The position numbers and the translations under genes were made by a program. Source: Prochlorococcus sp. AG-347-M23 (GTDB taxonomy: Bacteria > Cyanobacteriota > Cyanobacteriia > PCC-6307 > Cyanobiaceae). Taken from it: a stretch of 64,000 nucleotides of DNA. Every line of letters begins with the position of its first letter. The first letter of the stretch is position 1. The DNA is taken from assembly GCA_003278855.1 (NCBI GenBank), contig QCCU01000004.1, positions 1 through 64,000 on the forward strand, written 5' to 3'. A model generated the notes under the pieces. That model was not told where the DNA came from, searched no databases, and was given only the letters and a program-made list of their open reading frames with translations. Of the stretch, positions 9,006-18,318 are shown in pieces.

Positions 9006-9188
9006 TTAGTAATCCATATTGAAATCTGATGGGCTACCTGTCAGAGAACATACCACAGACTCTTCATTTTTCATTTCCTTAACTTCTACAATCGGTCTTC
9101 CCATTTTCTTAAGAACCTCAATATCTTGTATGGTTTGACATCTAGCTATTATTTTTCCTTGTTTATCAAAACAACTGTAGAAATTCAT
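9006..9188 (-). CDS. Conserved-looking small hypothetical protein, 60 residues
   Basis: Starts MNFYSCFDKQGKIIARCQT and ends SDFNMDY. The sequence reads as a small alpha/beta protein: FDKQGKIIARC then a helix (IQDIEVLKKMGRP) then a strand (IVEVKEM). It has three cysteines (6, 17, 47) and a hydrophilic C-terminal tail. I do not recognise a family. It lies between CP12 and obgE, ends at the bidirectional terminator and is 86 bases downstream of the obgE stop on the same strand, so it could be read from the obgE transcript. Coding is supported by codon use and by fitting exactly between the terminator and obgE. Confidence 0.6.
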   Translation of the reverse strand: MNFYSCFDKQGKIIARCQTIQDIEVLKKMGRPIVEVKEMKNEESVVCSLTGSPSDFNMDY

Positions 9189-9274
9189 ATTAGGTTTAAA
9201 GAATTATCTTATTTATGGCTAATTTTCATTATTAAATCAAGTATATTTATTTACAAAAAAATTTTTAATTTAAG

Positions 9275-10258
9275 TTAGATCCTTTTCCACACTTCAGAAA
9301 GCAGTGAGGATAAACCTTTTTTTAAAGATGAAGAAATAACTAAAACTTTCTTTTTTGATAAATCTTCTAACTTTTTTGTAATTATTTTCAAATAATCATC
9401 ATCTACCAGCTCCATTTTATTTAACACTATTATCCTCTCTTTATCTAAAAGACCTTTCCCATATTTTTTTAATTCCTGCTCAATAATCTCAAAATCATGT
9501 AAAGGATTTTCTGCAATTGCATCAATTAAGTGAACAAGTATCTTCGTTCTTTGGATGTGCCTTAAAAAATCATGGCCTAAACCTACGCCATCAGCTGCAC
9601 CTGATATTAATCCAGGAATATCTGCAAAAAGGCAACCATTCCCATCAATTTTTCTTACTACACCTAAGTTAGGTATTAGAGTCGTGAAAGGATAATTTGC
9701 GATTTTTGGACGGGCAGATGATACAACTGAAATCAAAGTACTTTTTCCAGCATTTGGAAGGCCTATAATCCCAACCTCTGCAAGAAGTTTTAGTTCTAAT
9801 TGAACCTCCCATACCTCACCATCTATTCCTTCAGTGAATGATTCAGGGGCTCTATTTTGATTACTTAAATAGTAAGCATTACCATGTCCACCTCTTCCTC
9901 CAATGGCAATAGTTAAACTTTGTTTATCTTTAGTTAAGTCTCCTAAAATGATGCCGGATTTAATATCCCTTATTTCTGTACCGCAGGGGACTTTAAGGAT
10001 TCTATCCTCACCTGAAGCACCAGATCTCTTATTCGGACCCCCTTTGCATCCATCTTCAGCAATTATTTCACGTTTGAATTTGAAATCTAATAATGTTTGA
10101 AGGTTATTATCAGCCATCAAAATAACTGAACCCCCTCTTCCACCATTTCCCCCCGAAGGTCCTCCAGCAGGAACGAATTTTTCTCTTCTAAATGAAACTA
10201 TTCCATTTCCACCTTTTCCTGCTTTAAGAATAATGTTGGCTTGATCAATAAATTGCAC
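9275..10258 (-). CDS. obgE: Obg-family GTPase
   Basis: A 327-residue ribosome-associated GTPase involved in 50S assembly and stress signalling. The glycine-rich Obg domain covers about 1-158 ([20 protein letters not shown], then [12 protein letters not shown]). The G domain follows, with P-loop GLPNAGKST at 166-174, DIPGL (G3) and NKMEL (G4). The C-terminal OCT domain of Gram-positive Obg proteins is missing, as is common in short Obg forms. It is 40 bases downstream of mutS2 on the same strand, so mutS2-obgE may be co-transcribed. Confidence 0.97.
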   Translation of the reverse strand: MQFIDQANIILKAGKGGNGIVSFRREKFVPAGGPSGGNGGRGGSVILMADNNLQTLLDFKFKREIIAEDGCKGGPNKRSGASGEDRILKVPCGTEIRDIKSGIILGDLTKDKQSLTIAIGGRGGHGNAYYLSNQNRAPESFTEGIDGEVWEVQLELKLLAEVGIIGLPNAGKSTLISVVSSARPKIANYPFTTLIPNLGVVRKIDGNGCLFADIPGLISGAADGVGLGHDFLRHIQRTKILVHLIDAIAENPLHDFEIIEQELKKYGKGLLDKERIIVLNKMELVDDDYLKIITKKLEDLSKKKVLVISSSLKKGLSSLLSEVWKRI

Positions 10259-10298
10259 TTAATACTCTTATTAAATTGTTTTCTAGGTATTTTAAATT

Positions 10299-12710
10299 TT
10301 ATTTTATCCACGCAATACTGCAACCAGGGCCACCCTCGTTGTTGGCTGCATCTTCAATCTTATCAACATAATTTAAACCTGATAACCAATTTCTTAGTCC
10401 TTTTTTTAATTTTCCTGTGCCAATTCCATGAACAATCCATAGCGGGCCATGAAATTTTCTAATTTTCTCTTCAATAATTATTTCGGCTTCATGGACTCTT
10501 AACCCTCTTACGTCAATTGTATTTTTACTCGTTCTAATTTTAGAAAAAGAAAAATCTTCTCTTATAGACTTGATCTCAATTTTTGAACTTTTGAAATTAG
10601 GCTTTTCTCCATTAATACCTTCAAAGTCATTTACAGATAATGTACTTCTAAATGAACCACATTTAATTTCATAAAAACCATCTTTTTTATCTAAATCTAC
10701 AATTTGTCCCGTACTATTTAGACTTTTAATTTTTACAAAATCACCTACCTGAGGGTTCCACGATATTGACTTTTCAGGTTTTTTTTGGGTTAAATGTTCC
10801 TTTTCAATTTCCTTTAATCTTTTTCCAATAATTCTCGTATCCTCTCCATTTACATTTTTGTCTCTTAATTTTTTAATCAAATCTATTACCTCTTTTTTAG
10901 CGGATACAATATGTTTTGATAATTTAGACCTTTCAATTTCCTGGATTTTTTCAGCATTTATTTTTTGATATTCATAATTTCTCTTCAGTTCATCATGTAA
11001 TATTTCAGTCCTTGCAATCAATTCTGCAGCAGCTTCTGCAGAATTTTGTTGTTTAATCTTCTCTTCCTCAAGTCCTTTGATAATACTGTTAATATTGTCA
11101 ACTTCTTTTGGCTTTAGATAATTTGCAGCTTCATTGAGTATGCTTTCATCGAGACCAATTCTCTTTGAAATTGACAAAGCATTACTTCTCCCAGGAATAC
11201 CCCAGTTGAGTATATATTTTGGCTTCAAAGAATCCTCATCAAAGGCAACTGATACGTTTTCAAATCTCGAGTCGTTATATTTTAAAGCCTTAATATCTCC
11301 ATAATGTGTAGTTGCAAAAGTGATATCAGATTTATTTGCAAATTCTTTTAATAAAGCCATCGCAAGAGCACTTCCTTCAAGAGGATCTGTGCCAGATCCA
11401 ATCTCATCTAGCAAAACAACCGACAATCCTTTCTTATAAACAAGTGAATCTAATATTTCTTTTATGCGGGATATGTGCCCACTGAAGGTAGATAAATTTT
11501 CTTCTAATGATTGATTATCTCCTATATCCACATATATATTTGGACAAAAAGGGATAATAGGATTATTAGTTGAAGGTATCAATAATCCTGCTCTAGCCAT
11601 AAGTAAAGACAAGCCCAAACCTTTTAAAGCTGCTGTTTTACCTCCAGTATTTGGACCTGTAATAGCTACAACTTTAATATTCCTATTTATATAAAAATCG
11701 ACAGCTACTGGTGAAGGGGCTCCTTTTTTCTTATGTTCCCAAATCAATAACGGATGAGAAAAACCAATTAAAGAAATAATAGGACTTTTCTCAAAAGTAG
11801 GAGTTTTGCCTCCAATCCATTTCGAATATCTTGAACGAGTTAGTGCATTTTCTAATCTCAATAAAATGGATGCCATTTCAATAAGATTTTCTGAATTATC
11901 ACTAACAACCTGGGACCATTTCTTAAGTAATTTAAATTCTTCTGCTGTGATCCTTGCCTCTAAAGAAGCAATCTTATTACCTTTAGTTACTACACTTTCA
12001 GGCTCAAAATATACTGTATTTCCTGAAGATGAAGAGTCATGAATTATTCCTTTAAATTTATCTACATAATTAACTTTCACTGCTAAAACAGGCCTTCCAT
12101 ATCGATCTCCAATAGTAGTATCTTGCAAATAAGCTAAATTCTTTTGAATAAATTTTTCAACTAATATTTTTCTTTCAAGTTTCTTAGATAAAAATTCTTT
12201 TCTAAGAATAGATAGTTCATTACTAGCATTGTCTGAAATCCTTCCATTGGATTCAATGCCTTTTTTAAAAATCGTTTCAATATTCTGATGGTCAATTAAA
12301 TTTTTTGTGAATGATGAAATATAAGGCCTTTGTTCAAAATCTAATAAGATTTTTTTTAAATTTCTTGCTGCAGCAATTGTTTTCGCTATTTCTAACAATT
12401 CAGAAGATGAAATTACACCTCCCTTCGAACAAATTTCAATATTTCTACTAATATCAAAAACGCCAGAAAAACTAATTGATTTATCTAAATTTTTTTCTAA
12501 CTCATTAATTTCAACAGTTTCATTCAAAAGTCTTTTAGATGCCTCGTATTCTGAAGGTATAACAAAACTTAAAATTGATCGTTTACCCATTTCCGTTGAG
12601 GCGAAGGAAGATAAATGGGTTTTTAATGAATCCCACTCTAAAAGGTTTATAGATTCTTCTTCTAAGGTGTTATCTGAATATAGTTTTTTAGAATAACTTT
12701 TCTCTTGCAT
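10299..12710 (-). CDS. mutS2: MutS2-family ATPase with Smr endonuclease domain
   Basis: An 803-residue MutS2: core and coiled coil, an ATPase with Walker A GPNTGGKT and Walker B LLDEIGSGTDPLEGSALA, a long basic linker, a KOW-like beta segment (VGDFVKIKSLNSTGQIV), and a C-terminal Smr domain with IDVRGLRVHEAE and IVHGIGTGKLKKGLR. Family roles include suppression of recombination and rescue of collided ribosomes by the Smr nuclease. The frame is open 20 codons further upstream, but I chose the internal ATG at 12710 because the longer form would overlap the preceding VOC gene (stop at 12724) and its extra residues look non-native. Confidence 0.93.
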   Translation of the reverse strand: MQEKSYSKKLYSDNTLEEESINLLEWDSLKTHLSSFASTEMGKRSILSFVIPSEYEASKRLLNETVEINELEKNLDKSISFSGVFDISRNIEICSKGGVISSSELLEIAKTIAAARNLKKILLDFEQRPYISSFTKNLIDHQNIETIFKKGIESNGRISDNASNELSILRKEFLSKKLERKILVEKFIQKNLAYLQDTTIGDRYGRPVLAVKVNYVDKFKGIIHDSSSSGNTVYFEPESVVTKGNKIASLEARITAEEFKLLKKWSQVVSDNSENLIEMASILLRLENALTRSRYSKWIGGKTPTFEKSPIISLIGFSHPLLIWEHKKKGAPSPVAVDFYINRNIKVVAITGPNTGGKTAALKGLGLSLLMARAGLLIPSTNNPIIPFCPNIYVDIGDNQSLEENLSTFSGHISRIKEILDSLVYKKGLSVVLLDEIGSGTDPLEGSALAMALLKEFANKSDITFATTHYGDIKALKYNDSRFENVSVAFDEDSLKPKYILNWGIPGRSNALSISKRIGLDESILNEAANYLKPKEVDNINSIIKGLEEEKIKQQNSAEAAAELIARTEILHDELKRNYEYQKINAEKIQEIERSKLSKHIVSAKKEVIDLIKKLRDKNVNGEDTRIIGKRLKEIEKEHLTQKKPEKSISWNPQVGDFVKIKSLNSTGQIVDLDKKDGFYEIKCGSFRSTLSVNDFEGINGEKPNFKSSKIEIKSIREDFSFSKIRTSKNTIDVRGLRVHEAEIIIEEKIRKFHGPLWIVHGIGTGKLKKGLRNWLSGLNYVDKIEDAANNEGGPGCSIAWIK

Positions 12711-12723
12711 ACAAAAAAAAGAA

Positions 12724-13110
12724 TCAAGTATTCGATTGAATACCCTCAGGAGGAACATAAAGCATCTCAAGCCAGTTTCCTTCAGTGTCCTTCATATAAA
12801 AAGATGCTGTTCCATCTCTATGCTCATGTAAAGGACCAACTTTTACACCAGAATTTTTTAAATCATTTTGAATATTTTCCACTTCTTTTTTATTTTCAAA
12901 ATGAAAAGCAAAGTGAGGTCCCGCAGCTTTGTAGCTAGGTCCTAACAAGGCAAGTCCATCTTTCCCTTTACCTGCCTCTAAATAAGACCAATCTTTATCA
13001 TCCCAAACCAATTTCATACCCAGCTTAATATAAAAAGATTTCGCCCTTTCGAGATCCTCTACTCTAAGTGCAATGTGACCAATCCTATTTACTCCTTGTG
13101 AAAACTTCAA
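12724..13110 (-). CDS. VOC-superfamily (glyoxalase I-like) protein
   Basis: A 128-residue single-module vicinal-oxygen-chelate protein. The opening GVNRIGHIALRVEDLERAKSFY and closing DTEGNWLEMLYVPP are paired beta-alpha-beta-beta-beta halves with the usual His and Glu metal ligands. Such proteins include lactoylglutathione lyase and dioxygenases; a true glyoxalase I assignment is possible but unproven. It lies between hemB (62 bases upstream) and mutS2 (13 bases downstream), all on the minus strand. Confidence 0.8.
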   Translation of the reverse strand: MKFSQGVNRIGHIALRVEDLERAKSFYIKLGMKLVWDDKDWSYLEAGKGKDGLALLGPSYKAAGPHFAFHFENKKEVENIQNDLKNSGVKVGPLHEHRDGTASFYMKDTEGNWLEMLYVPPEGIQSNT

Positions 13111-13172
13111 AACAAAGCAATTAATTTCTTATTTATCTAAGAATAAACCAAATTTTTGTTAATAATGAGTTT

Positions 13173-14174
13173 TTAAGTATCCTGCAACCATTGAGATGCA
13201 TCACAAGCATGATAAGTGAGTATTAATTTTGCTCCTGCTCTTTTAAAACTAAGCAATGTCTCTAAAACAATATCTTTTTCGTTAATCCAGTTCTTCATAG
13301 CAGCAGACTTTACCATGGAATACTCCCCACTTACGTTGTATGCAGCTATGGGCTTATTTGAAAATGTGCTTAGTCTATAAACAATATCCAAATATGAAAT
13401 TCCTGGTTTTACCATCAAAATATCAGCTCCTTCATACTGATCCAATGCAGATTCAATTAAAGCCTCTTTTGAATTGGCAGGGTCCATTTGATATGTAGAC
13501 TTATTGTCTGGAATTACTTTCTTACTATTTTCTCTAGGAGCCGAATCTAAAGCAGTTCTAAAAGGACCATAATAAGCAGATGAATATTTAGCTGTATAAC
13601 TAATAATACCTACATCACTAAATCCTTCACTATCAAGAGCAGTTCTAATTGCTCCAACTCTCCCATCCATCATGTCACTAGGGCCAATAAAATCCGCTCC
13701 AGCTCTAGCTTGAGTTAAAGCTTGTTTTTTTAAAATTTCGATTGTTTCATCGTTCAATATTTTGCCAGTTTCATCAACTAATCCATCATGACCATCACAA
13801 GAGTATGGGTCCAAGGCAACATCTGTCATTATTGCCATTTCTGGAATCTCTTTTTTTAATATTCGAATAGCTTTAGGTATTAAACCATCTTCATTAAAAC
13901 ATTCTGCTCCATCTTCAGTCTTTAAGCTATCGTCAATTTTTGGGAAAAGAACCACACACCTTATACCCAATTCCCATGCCCTAGTAACCTCCTTTATTAA
14001 GCCATTAATATCCCATCTATAAGTTCCGGGCATTGCTGAAATGTCCTCTTTAAAATCTTTTTCATGAATAAATAATGGATATATAAAGTCCGATGCCGTT
14101 AGATGATTTTCTCTAACCATTTCTCTAATTGCCTCATTTCTTCTTAATCTTCTTGGACGAATAATCGAATTCAT
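13173..14174 (-). CDS. hemB: Porphobilinogen synthase (delta-aminolevulinate dehydratase)
   Basis: Condenses two 5-aminolevulinate molecules to porphobilinogen on the way to haem and chlorophyll. The 333-residue TIM-barrel protein has the FIGPSDMMDGRVGAIR signature and the Schiff-base lysine in ILMVKPG near residue 250. The metal-site segment at 118-131 reads DVALDPYSCDGHDG. It has aspartates where zinc enzymes have a cysteine cluster, pointing to a magnesium-type enzyme. A 223-base gap separates it from the divergent SulP transporter gene. Confidence 0.97.
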   Translation of the reverse strand: MNSIIRPRRLRRNEAIREMVRENHLTASDFIYPLFIHEKDFKEDISAMPGTYRWDINGLIKEVTRAWELGIRCVVLFPKIDDSLKTEDGAECFNEDGLIPKAIRILKKEIPEMAIMTDVALDPYSCDGHDGLVDETGKILNDETIEILKKQALTQARAGADFIGPSDMMDGRVGAIRTALDSEGFSDVGIISYTAKYSSAYYGPFRTALDSAPRENSKKVIPDNKSTYQMDPANSKEALIESALDQYEGADILMVKPGISYLDIVYRLSTFSNKPIAAYNVSGEYSMVKSAAMKNWINEKDIVLETLLSFKRAGAKLILTYHACDASQWLQDT

Positions 14175-14384
14175 TTGAATATTATTTAAATTGAAAAATA
14201 TTTATCTAATACATTAATCGCTTGCCTCGCACAAAAATTAATCAGAGACTACTTTTGTTCAGGAAAATTAACTAAAATTTATTTAATAAGAGCAAAAAAA
14301 GTTACAAAAATATTTTGCACAATCTTCATTTTTCACAAATTTACATCATTTAGAGATAATATCTTTTAGTTAAGTATTTATTTT

Positions 14385-14389
14385 GAGGA
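14385..14389 (+). promoter_or_regulatory. Shine-Dalgarno that decides the SulP start
   Basis: GAGGA lies 8 bases before the TTG at 14398. The alternative upstream TTG at 14383 overlaps this site and has no ribosome-binding sequence of its own, so 14398 is the better start. Confidence 0.65.
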
Positions 14390-14397
14390 AAGCATCT

Positions 14398-16050
14398 TTG
14401 AACATAATTAATGGATTTCATCTGAAAAATGTAAGAGGCGATATTCTAGGAGGCATCACAGCCGCAGTAGTGGCTTTACCTCTCGCTCTTGCTTTTGGAA
14501 ATGCTGCGTTAGGACCTGGCGGAGCAATTTATGGACTTTATGGAGCAGTAGTAGTTGGTTTTTTAGCCGCATTATTCGGCGGAACACCTGCTCAAGTTAG
14601 TGGACCTACCGGTCCCATGAGTGTAACTGTTGCAGGCGTAGTAGCAGGCTTAGCCGCAGTAGGGGTTCCAAGAGATCTTTCTGCAGGACAAATTTTACCT
14701 TTAGTTATGGCAGCGGTAGTCATTGGCGGCTTACTGCAAATATTATTCGGGCTTCTAAAACTAGGTAAATACATTACTTTAGTTCCATATTCTGTTGTTT
14801 CAGGATTTATGTCTGGTATTGGAGTAATAATCATTGCGCTTCAGATTGGACCATTACTTGGAATTAGCACTCGAGGTGGAGTAGTCGAATCTTTAACTAC
14901 TGTATTTTCAAATTTCCAGCCCAACGGTGCTGCTATTGGAGTTGCAATAATGACACTAGGTATAGTATTTCTAACTCCTAGAAAAATAAGTCAGTGGGTA
15001 CCTTCTCCTCTCTTGGCACTATTGATAGTTACTCCAATATCAATCTTAATTTTTGGAGATGGAGCAATTGATAGAATTGGAGAAATTCCAAGGGGAGTTC
15101 CATCTTTAAATTTCCCAAGTTTTAATCAATATTTCCCAATTATTTTCAAAGCAGGATTAGTCCTAGCAGTACTTGGCGCAATTGACTCCTTACTGACATC
15201 TCTAGTAGCAGATAATATCTCTCAAACAAAACATAATTCTGATAGAGAACTTATTGGTCAAGGGATAGGAAATGCAGTTGCAGGTCTGTTTTCAGGTTTA
15301 CCTGGAGCGGGAGCAACAATGAGAACGGTCATAAATGTTAAATCTGGAGGCTCAACTCCTATCTCAGGTATGGTTCACTCAGTTGTTTTGTTAATAGTTT
15401 TAGTTGGTGCAGGACCTTTAGCTGAGCAAATACCAACTGCTTTACTAGCAGGAATACTTATAAAAGTAGGTCTAGATATTATTGATTGGGGATTCTTAAG
15501 GAGGGCTCACAAATTATCTTTAAAAACTTCAGTAGTAATGTATGGTGTACTTCTGATGACAGTTTTTTGGGATTTAATTTGGGCAGTTTTAGTCGGTGTA
15601 TTCATAGCAAATATGCTCACTATTGATTCAATAACTGAAACTCAACTAGAAGGTATGGATGAGGATAATCCTTTATCAAAAAATGATCAAGCTAAAAATG
15701 CATTACCTGCTGATGAAAAAGCACTTTTAGATAAATGTGCAGGAGAAGTAATGCTATTTAGACTTAAAGGACCACTTAGTTTTGGAGCAGCTAAAGGTAT
15801 ATCTGAGCGAATGATGCTTGTAAGAAACTACAAAGTTTTAATATTAGATATCACTGATGTACCGCGACTTGGAGTGACGGCGACTTTGGCAATAGAGGAT
15901 ATGATGCAAGAAGCAAAAAATAATTCCAGAAAAGCATTTGTTGCTGGTGCTAATGAAAAAGTAAAAGATAGATTATCTAAATTTGGAGTTGAAGGCATTA
16001 TTGAAACAAGAAAAGAAGCTTTAGAAACTGCTCTAAATGAAATAGCCTAG
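14398..16050 (+). CDS. SulP-family anion transporter, BicA-like candidate bicarbonate transporter
   Basis: About 550 residues with 12-14 hydrophobic segments in the first 400 and a cytoplasmic STAS domain at about 440-545 (VMLFRLKGPLSFGAAKGIS and later LILDITDVPRLGVTATLAIED). The N-terminal GGITAAVVALPLALAFG and GTPAQVSGPTGPMSV segments are classic SulP core motifs. SulP proteins carry sulfate, bicarbonate or other anions. The immediately following sbtA and sbtB (6 and 2 bases apart) argue strongly for bicarbonate here; this is inference from context. The TTG start is chosen from the Shine-Dalgarno position. Confidence 0.88.
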   Translation: MNIINGFHLKNVRGDILGGITAAVVALPLALAFGNAALGPGGAIYGLYGAVVVGFLAALFGGTPAQVSGPTGPMSVTVAGVVAGLAAVGVPRDLSAGQILPLVMAAVVIGGLLQILFGLLKLGKYITLVPYSVVSGFMSGIGVIIIALQIGPLLGISTRGGVVESLTTVFSNFQPNGAAIGVAIMTLGIVFLTPRKISQWVPSPLLALLIVTPISILIFGDGAIDRIGEIPRGVPSLNFPSFNQYFPIIFKAGLVLAVLGAIDSLLTSLVADNISQTKHNSDRELIGQGIGNAVAGLFSGLPGAGATMRTVINVKSGGSTPISGMVHSVVLLIVLVGAGPLAEQIPTALLAGILIKVGLDIIDWGFLRRAHKLSLKTSVVMYGVLLMTVFWDLIWAVLVGVFIANMLTIDSITETQLEGMDEDNPLSKNDQAKNALPADEKALLDKCAGEVMLFRLKGPLSFGAAKGISERMMLVRNYKVLILDITDVPRLGVTATLAIEDMMQEAKNNSRKAFVAGANEKVKDRLSKFGVEGIIETRKEALETALNEIA

Positions 16051-16056
16051 TAATTT

Positions 16057-17055
16057 ATGGAAATAAATCCAATTCTGCAAAATGTATTAGCCCCGCCAGT
16101 TCTTTTCTTTTTGATTGGAGCAATATCAGTACTCTTTAAATCTGATTTAGAAATACCAGCTCCATTACCTAAACTCTTCTCCTTATATCTGTTATTAGCT
16201 ATAGGGTTTAAAGGAGGTATAGAGATACAGAAAAGTGGTTTTACAGATCAAGTATTGCCTACTTTAAGTGCTGCAATACTGATGTCACTAGTAATCCCGC
16301 TGATTGGATTTTTAATTTTAAGATTTAAGTTTGATGTCTTTAATTCAGCCGCAATAGCAGCAGCCTACGGTTCAATTAGTGCTGTTACTTTTATTTCCGC
16401 AGAAAGTTTTTTGGAAAGTCAAAAAATAGCTTTTGATGGGTTTATGGTTGGAGCCTTAGCTTTAATGGAATCTCCTGCAATAATTGTTGGATTATTACTT
16501 GTGAAATTTGCAGCTCCCAGAAATAAACCAAAATCAAGAAAAATGCATCTAAGCGCAATATTACACGAATCTCTTTTGAATGGATCAGTTTATTTATTGC
16601 TATCAAGCTTAATTGTAGGATTTCTCACTGCTTCCAGTAATCCCTCCGGGATTACCAAAATGGAGCCTTTTACTGGACAATTATTCTACGGAGCAGAATG
16701 CTTCTTCTTGTTAGATATGGGAATCGTCGCTGCTCAAAGATTGCCGAGACTGAAGAATGCGGGTTCATTCTTGATTGGCTTTGCCATTTTTATGCCTTTG
16801 TTTAACGCATTTATTGGTGTTTTTGTTGCAAGGTTTTTATCGTTAGGACCTGGCAACGCACTTTTATTTGTGGTTTTATGTGCAAGCGCCTCTTATTTAG
16901 CAGTTCCTGCAGCGATGAGGATGACAGTTCCAGAAGCTAAATCTAGTTATTACATTTCAACTACACTAGGTCTAACTTTCCCATTCAATATAGTCCTTGG
17001 CATTCCCATTTATATGAGTTTAGTAAATACCATTATCCCATTGTCCCCTTTGTAA
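16057..17055 (+). CDS. sbtA: SbtA, sodium-dependent bicarbonate transporter
   Basis: A 332-residue inner-membrane protein with about ten hydrophobic helices in two halves, the fold of the SbtA family. Conserved features include LLLAIGFKGGIEI around 45-57 and AAAYGSISAVTFISAESF near 101-118. SbtA imports HCO3- with Na+ at high affinity, raising internal inorganic carbon for carboxysomes. It sits 6 bases after the SulP gene and 2 bases before sbtB, so the three are almost certainly one operon. Confidence 0.95.
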   Translation: MEINPILQNVLAPPVLFFLIGAISVLFKSDLEIPAPLPKLFSLYLLLAIGFKGGIEIQKSGFTDQVLPTLSAAILMSLVIPLIGFLILRFKFDVFNSAAIAAAYGSISAVTFISAESFLESQKIAFDGFMVGALALMESPAIIVGLLLVKFAAPRNKPKSRKMHLSAILHESLLNGSVYLLLSSLIVGFLTASSNPSGITKMEPFTGQLFYGAECFFLLDMGIVAAQRLPRLKNAGSFLIGFAIFMPLFNAFIGVFVARFLSLGPGNALLFVVLCASASYLAVPAAMRMTVPEAKSSYYISTTLGLTFPFNIVLGIPIYMSLVNTIIPLSPL

Positions 17056-17057
17056 AA

Positions 17058-17339
17058 ATGAAAAGATTAGACTTGATATTTAGTGAAAGAGAACTAGATG
17101 CAATCATTAAAACATTAGAAAAAGCTAATGTTCCTGGATATACAGTTATGAAACATGCCACAGGCAGAGGGCCTGAAAGAGTAGTTACTGAAGATATGGA
17201 ATTTACAGGATTAGGAGCAAATGCTCATGTAATTGTTTTTTGTGAGCAAGAATTAATAGATAAAATGAGAGATAACATCAGAGACGATTTAAGCTATTAC
17301 GGAGGAGTTGCTTATATTTCTGAGGCAACACCCCTTTAA
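17058..17339 (+). CDS. sbtB: SbtB, PII-like regulator of SbtA
   Basis: A 93-residue PII-superfamily protein (KRLDLIFSERELDAIIKTLEKANVPGYTV start, compact beta-alpha-beta repeat). The T-loop region VMKHATGRGPERVVTEDMEF spans about 30-49. SbtB trimers bind adenyl nucleotides and plug SbtA, linking bicarbonate uptake to energy state. It ends at YISEATPL, so the C-terminal cysteine-containing loop found in longer SbtB proteins (about 110 residues) is missing. It follows sbtA by 2 bases and converges on the flavoprotein gene, whose stop is 22 bases away. Confidence 0.93.
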   Translation: MKRLDLIFSERELDAIIKTLEKANVPGYTVMKHATGRGPERVVTEDMEFTGLGANAHVIVFCEQELIDKMRDNIRDDLSYYGGVAYISEATPL

Positions 17340-17361
17340 ATTAAAGAAGCAATATTTATTT

Positions 17362-18318
17362 TTAAGAATGAATCCAATCTACTCTTATATTTTTTCGACT
17401 ATTTAAGTATCTATCAATTGACATTGCAGCAATACATCCATCAGAAGCTGCAACTACGGCTTGCTTAAATGGTGTATTTCTTATATCTCCAATAGCCCAT
17501 ACTCCATCAGAGTTTGTAGACATAAAGTCATCAACAATAACTCCTCCGTCTTCTTTTAAAGCAATTTGGTCCCCTAAAAAATCAGTAATCGGCTTTGAAC
17601 CACTCATGTAGACAAACACTCCATCTAAATTTAAATTGATAGGATTTTCTTCTTGCTTATTTTTTACAACAACCCCATTCACACCCATATCATCGCCCAA
17701 TATTTCCAATAATCTTGTTCTACTCCAATGTTTTATATTTGAATTATCCATCAAGTCCATAGCTTCTTCATTATCTGATTTAGGATCACTTGATGTAATC
17801 CAATGTACAGTTGATGCAAATTTAGTTAGAACAGTTGCCTCTTCAATTGCCTCTTTGTTCACTCCAACAACGGCAACTTCTCTATTCTTATAAAAAGCCC
17901 CATCACATGTAGCACAATAACTTACTCCTTTGCCAAGAAAATCTGCTTCGCCCTTAAATGATGCAGGCCTACCCATAGCTCCACTTGCAAGTACAAGTGC
18001 TTTAGCTTTGAAAGTGCCTTCTGGCGTATAAACCATTTTCCATTCTCCACTAGCGTCTATTCCAAACACTTGTGCTCTTCTATAATCTGTACCGTATTGC
18101 ACAGCCTGTTCTCTCATTAGAGTAAGTAATTTCTCCCCACTTATATCAACCGGAACACCTGGATAATTAGCGATTTGATGAGTTATTGCTAAGGCGCCAA
18201 CAGATGGATTTTTATCTAAAATAACTGTCTTCAAGTTTGAACGAGATGTATAAAGTGCGCAAGTACATCCGGCTGGTCCTCCTCCGACAATAACTACATC
18301 TGACTCAATGATTTCCAA
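17362..18318 (-). CDS. Thioredoxin-reductase-like flavoprotein lacking NADPH-binding motifs
   Basis: A 318-residue protein with the low-molecular-weight thioredoxin reductase layout. FAD-binding VVIVGGGPAGCTCALY is near 8-23, redox-active CATC at 135-138, and the FAD C-terminal motif VWAIGDIRN at 273-281. The central domain should bind NADPH through GGGDSAxEEA and HRRD. Here these read GVNKEAIEEA (152-161) and ITSSD (174-178), so pyridine-nucleotide binding is doubtful. Cyanobacteria are known to carry related pyridine-nucleotide-independent enzymes that take electrons from ferredoxin or hold a second flavin. It converges on sbtB. Confidence 0.85.
   Translation of the reverse strand: MEIIESDVVIVGGGPAGCTCALYTSRSNLKTVILDKNPSVGALAITHQIANYPGVPVDISGEKLLTLMREQAVQYGTDYRRAQVFGIDASGEWKMVYTPEGTFKAKALVLASGAMGRPASFKGEADFLGKGVSYCATCDGAFYKNREVAVVGVNKEAIEEATVLTKFASTVHWITSSDPKSDNEEAMDLMDNSNIKHWSRTRLLEILGDDMGVNGVVVKNKQEENPINLNLDGVFVYMSGSKPITDFLGDQIALKEDGGVIVDDFMSTNSDGVWAIGDIRNTPFKQAVVAASDGCIAAMSIDRYLNSRKNIRVDWIHS

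Noticed and set aside
12711..12770. 20-codon N-terminal extension of mutS2
   Set aside because: It would overlap the VOC gene and has no family support; the internal ATG at 12710 fits the gene boundary.
14383..14397. Upstream TTG for the SulP transporter
   Set aside because: The GAGGA ribosome site lies inside this stretch and positions 14398 as the start.
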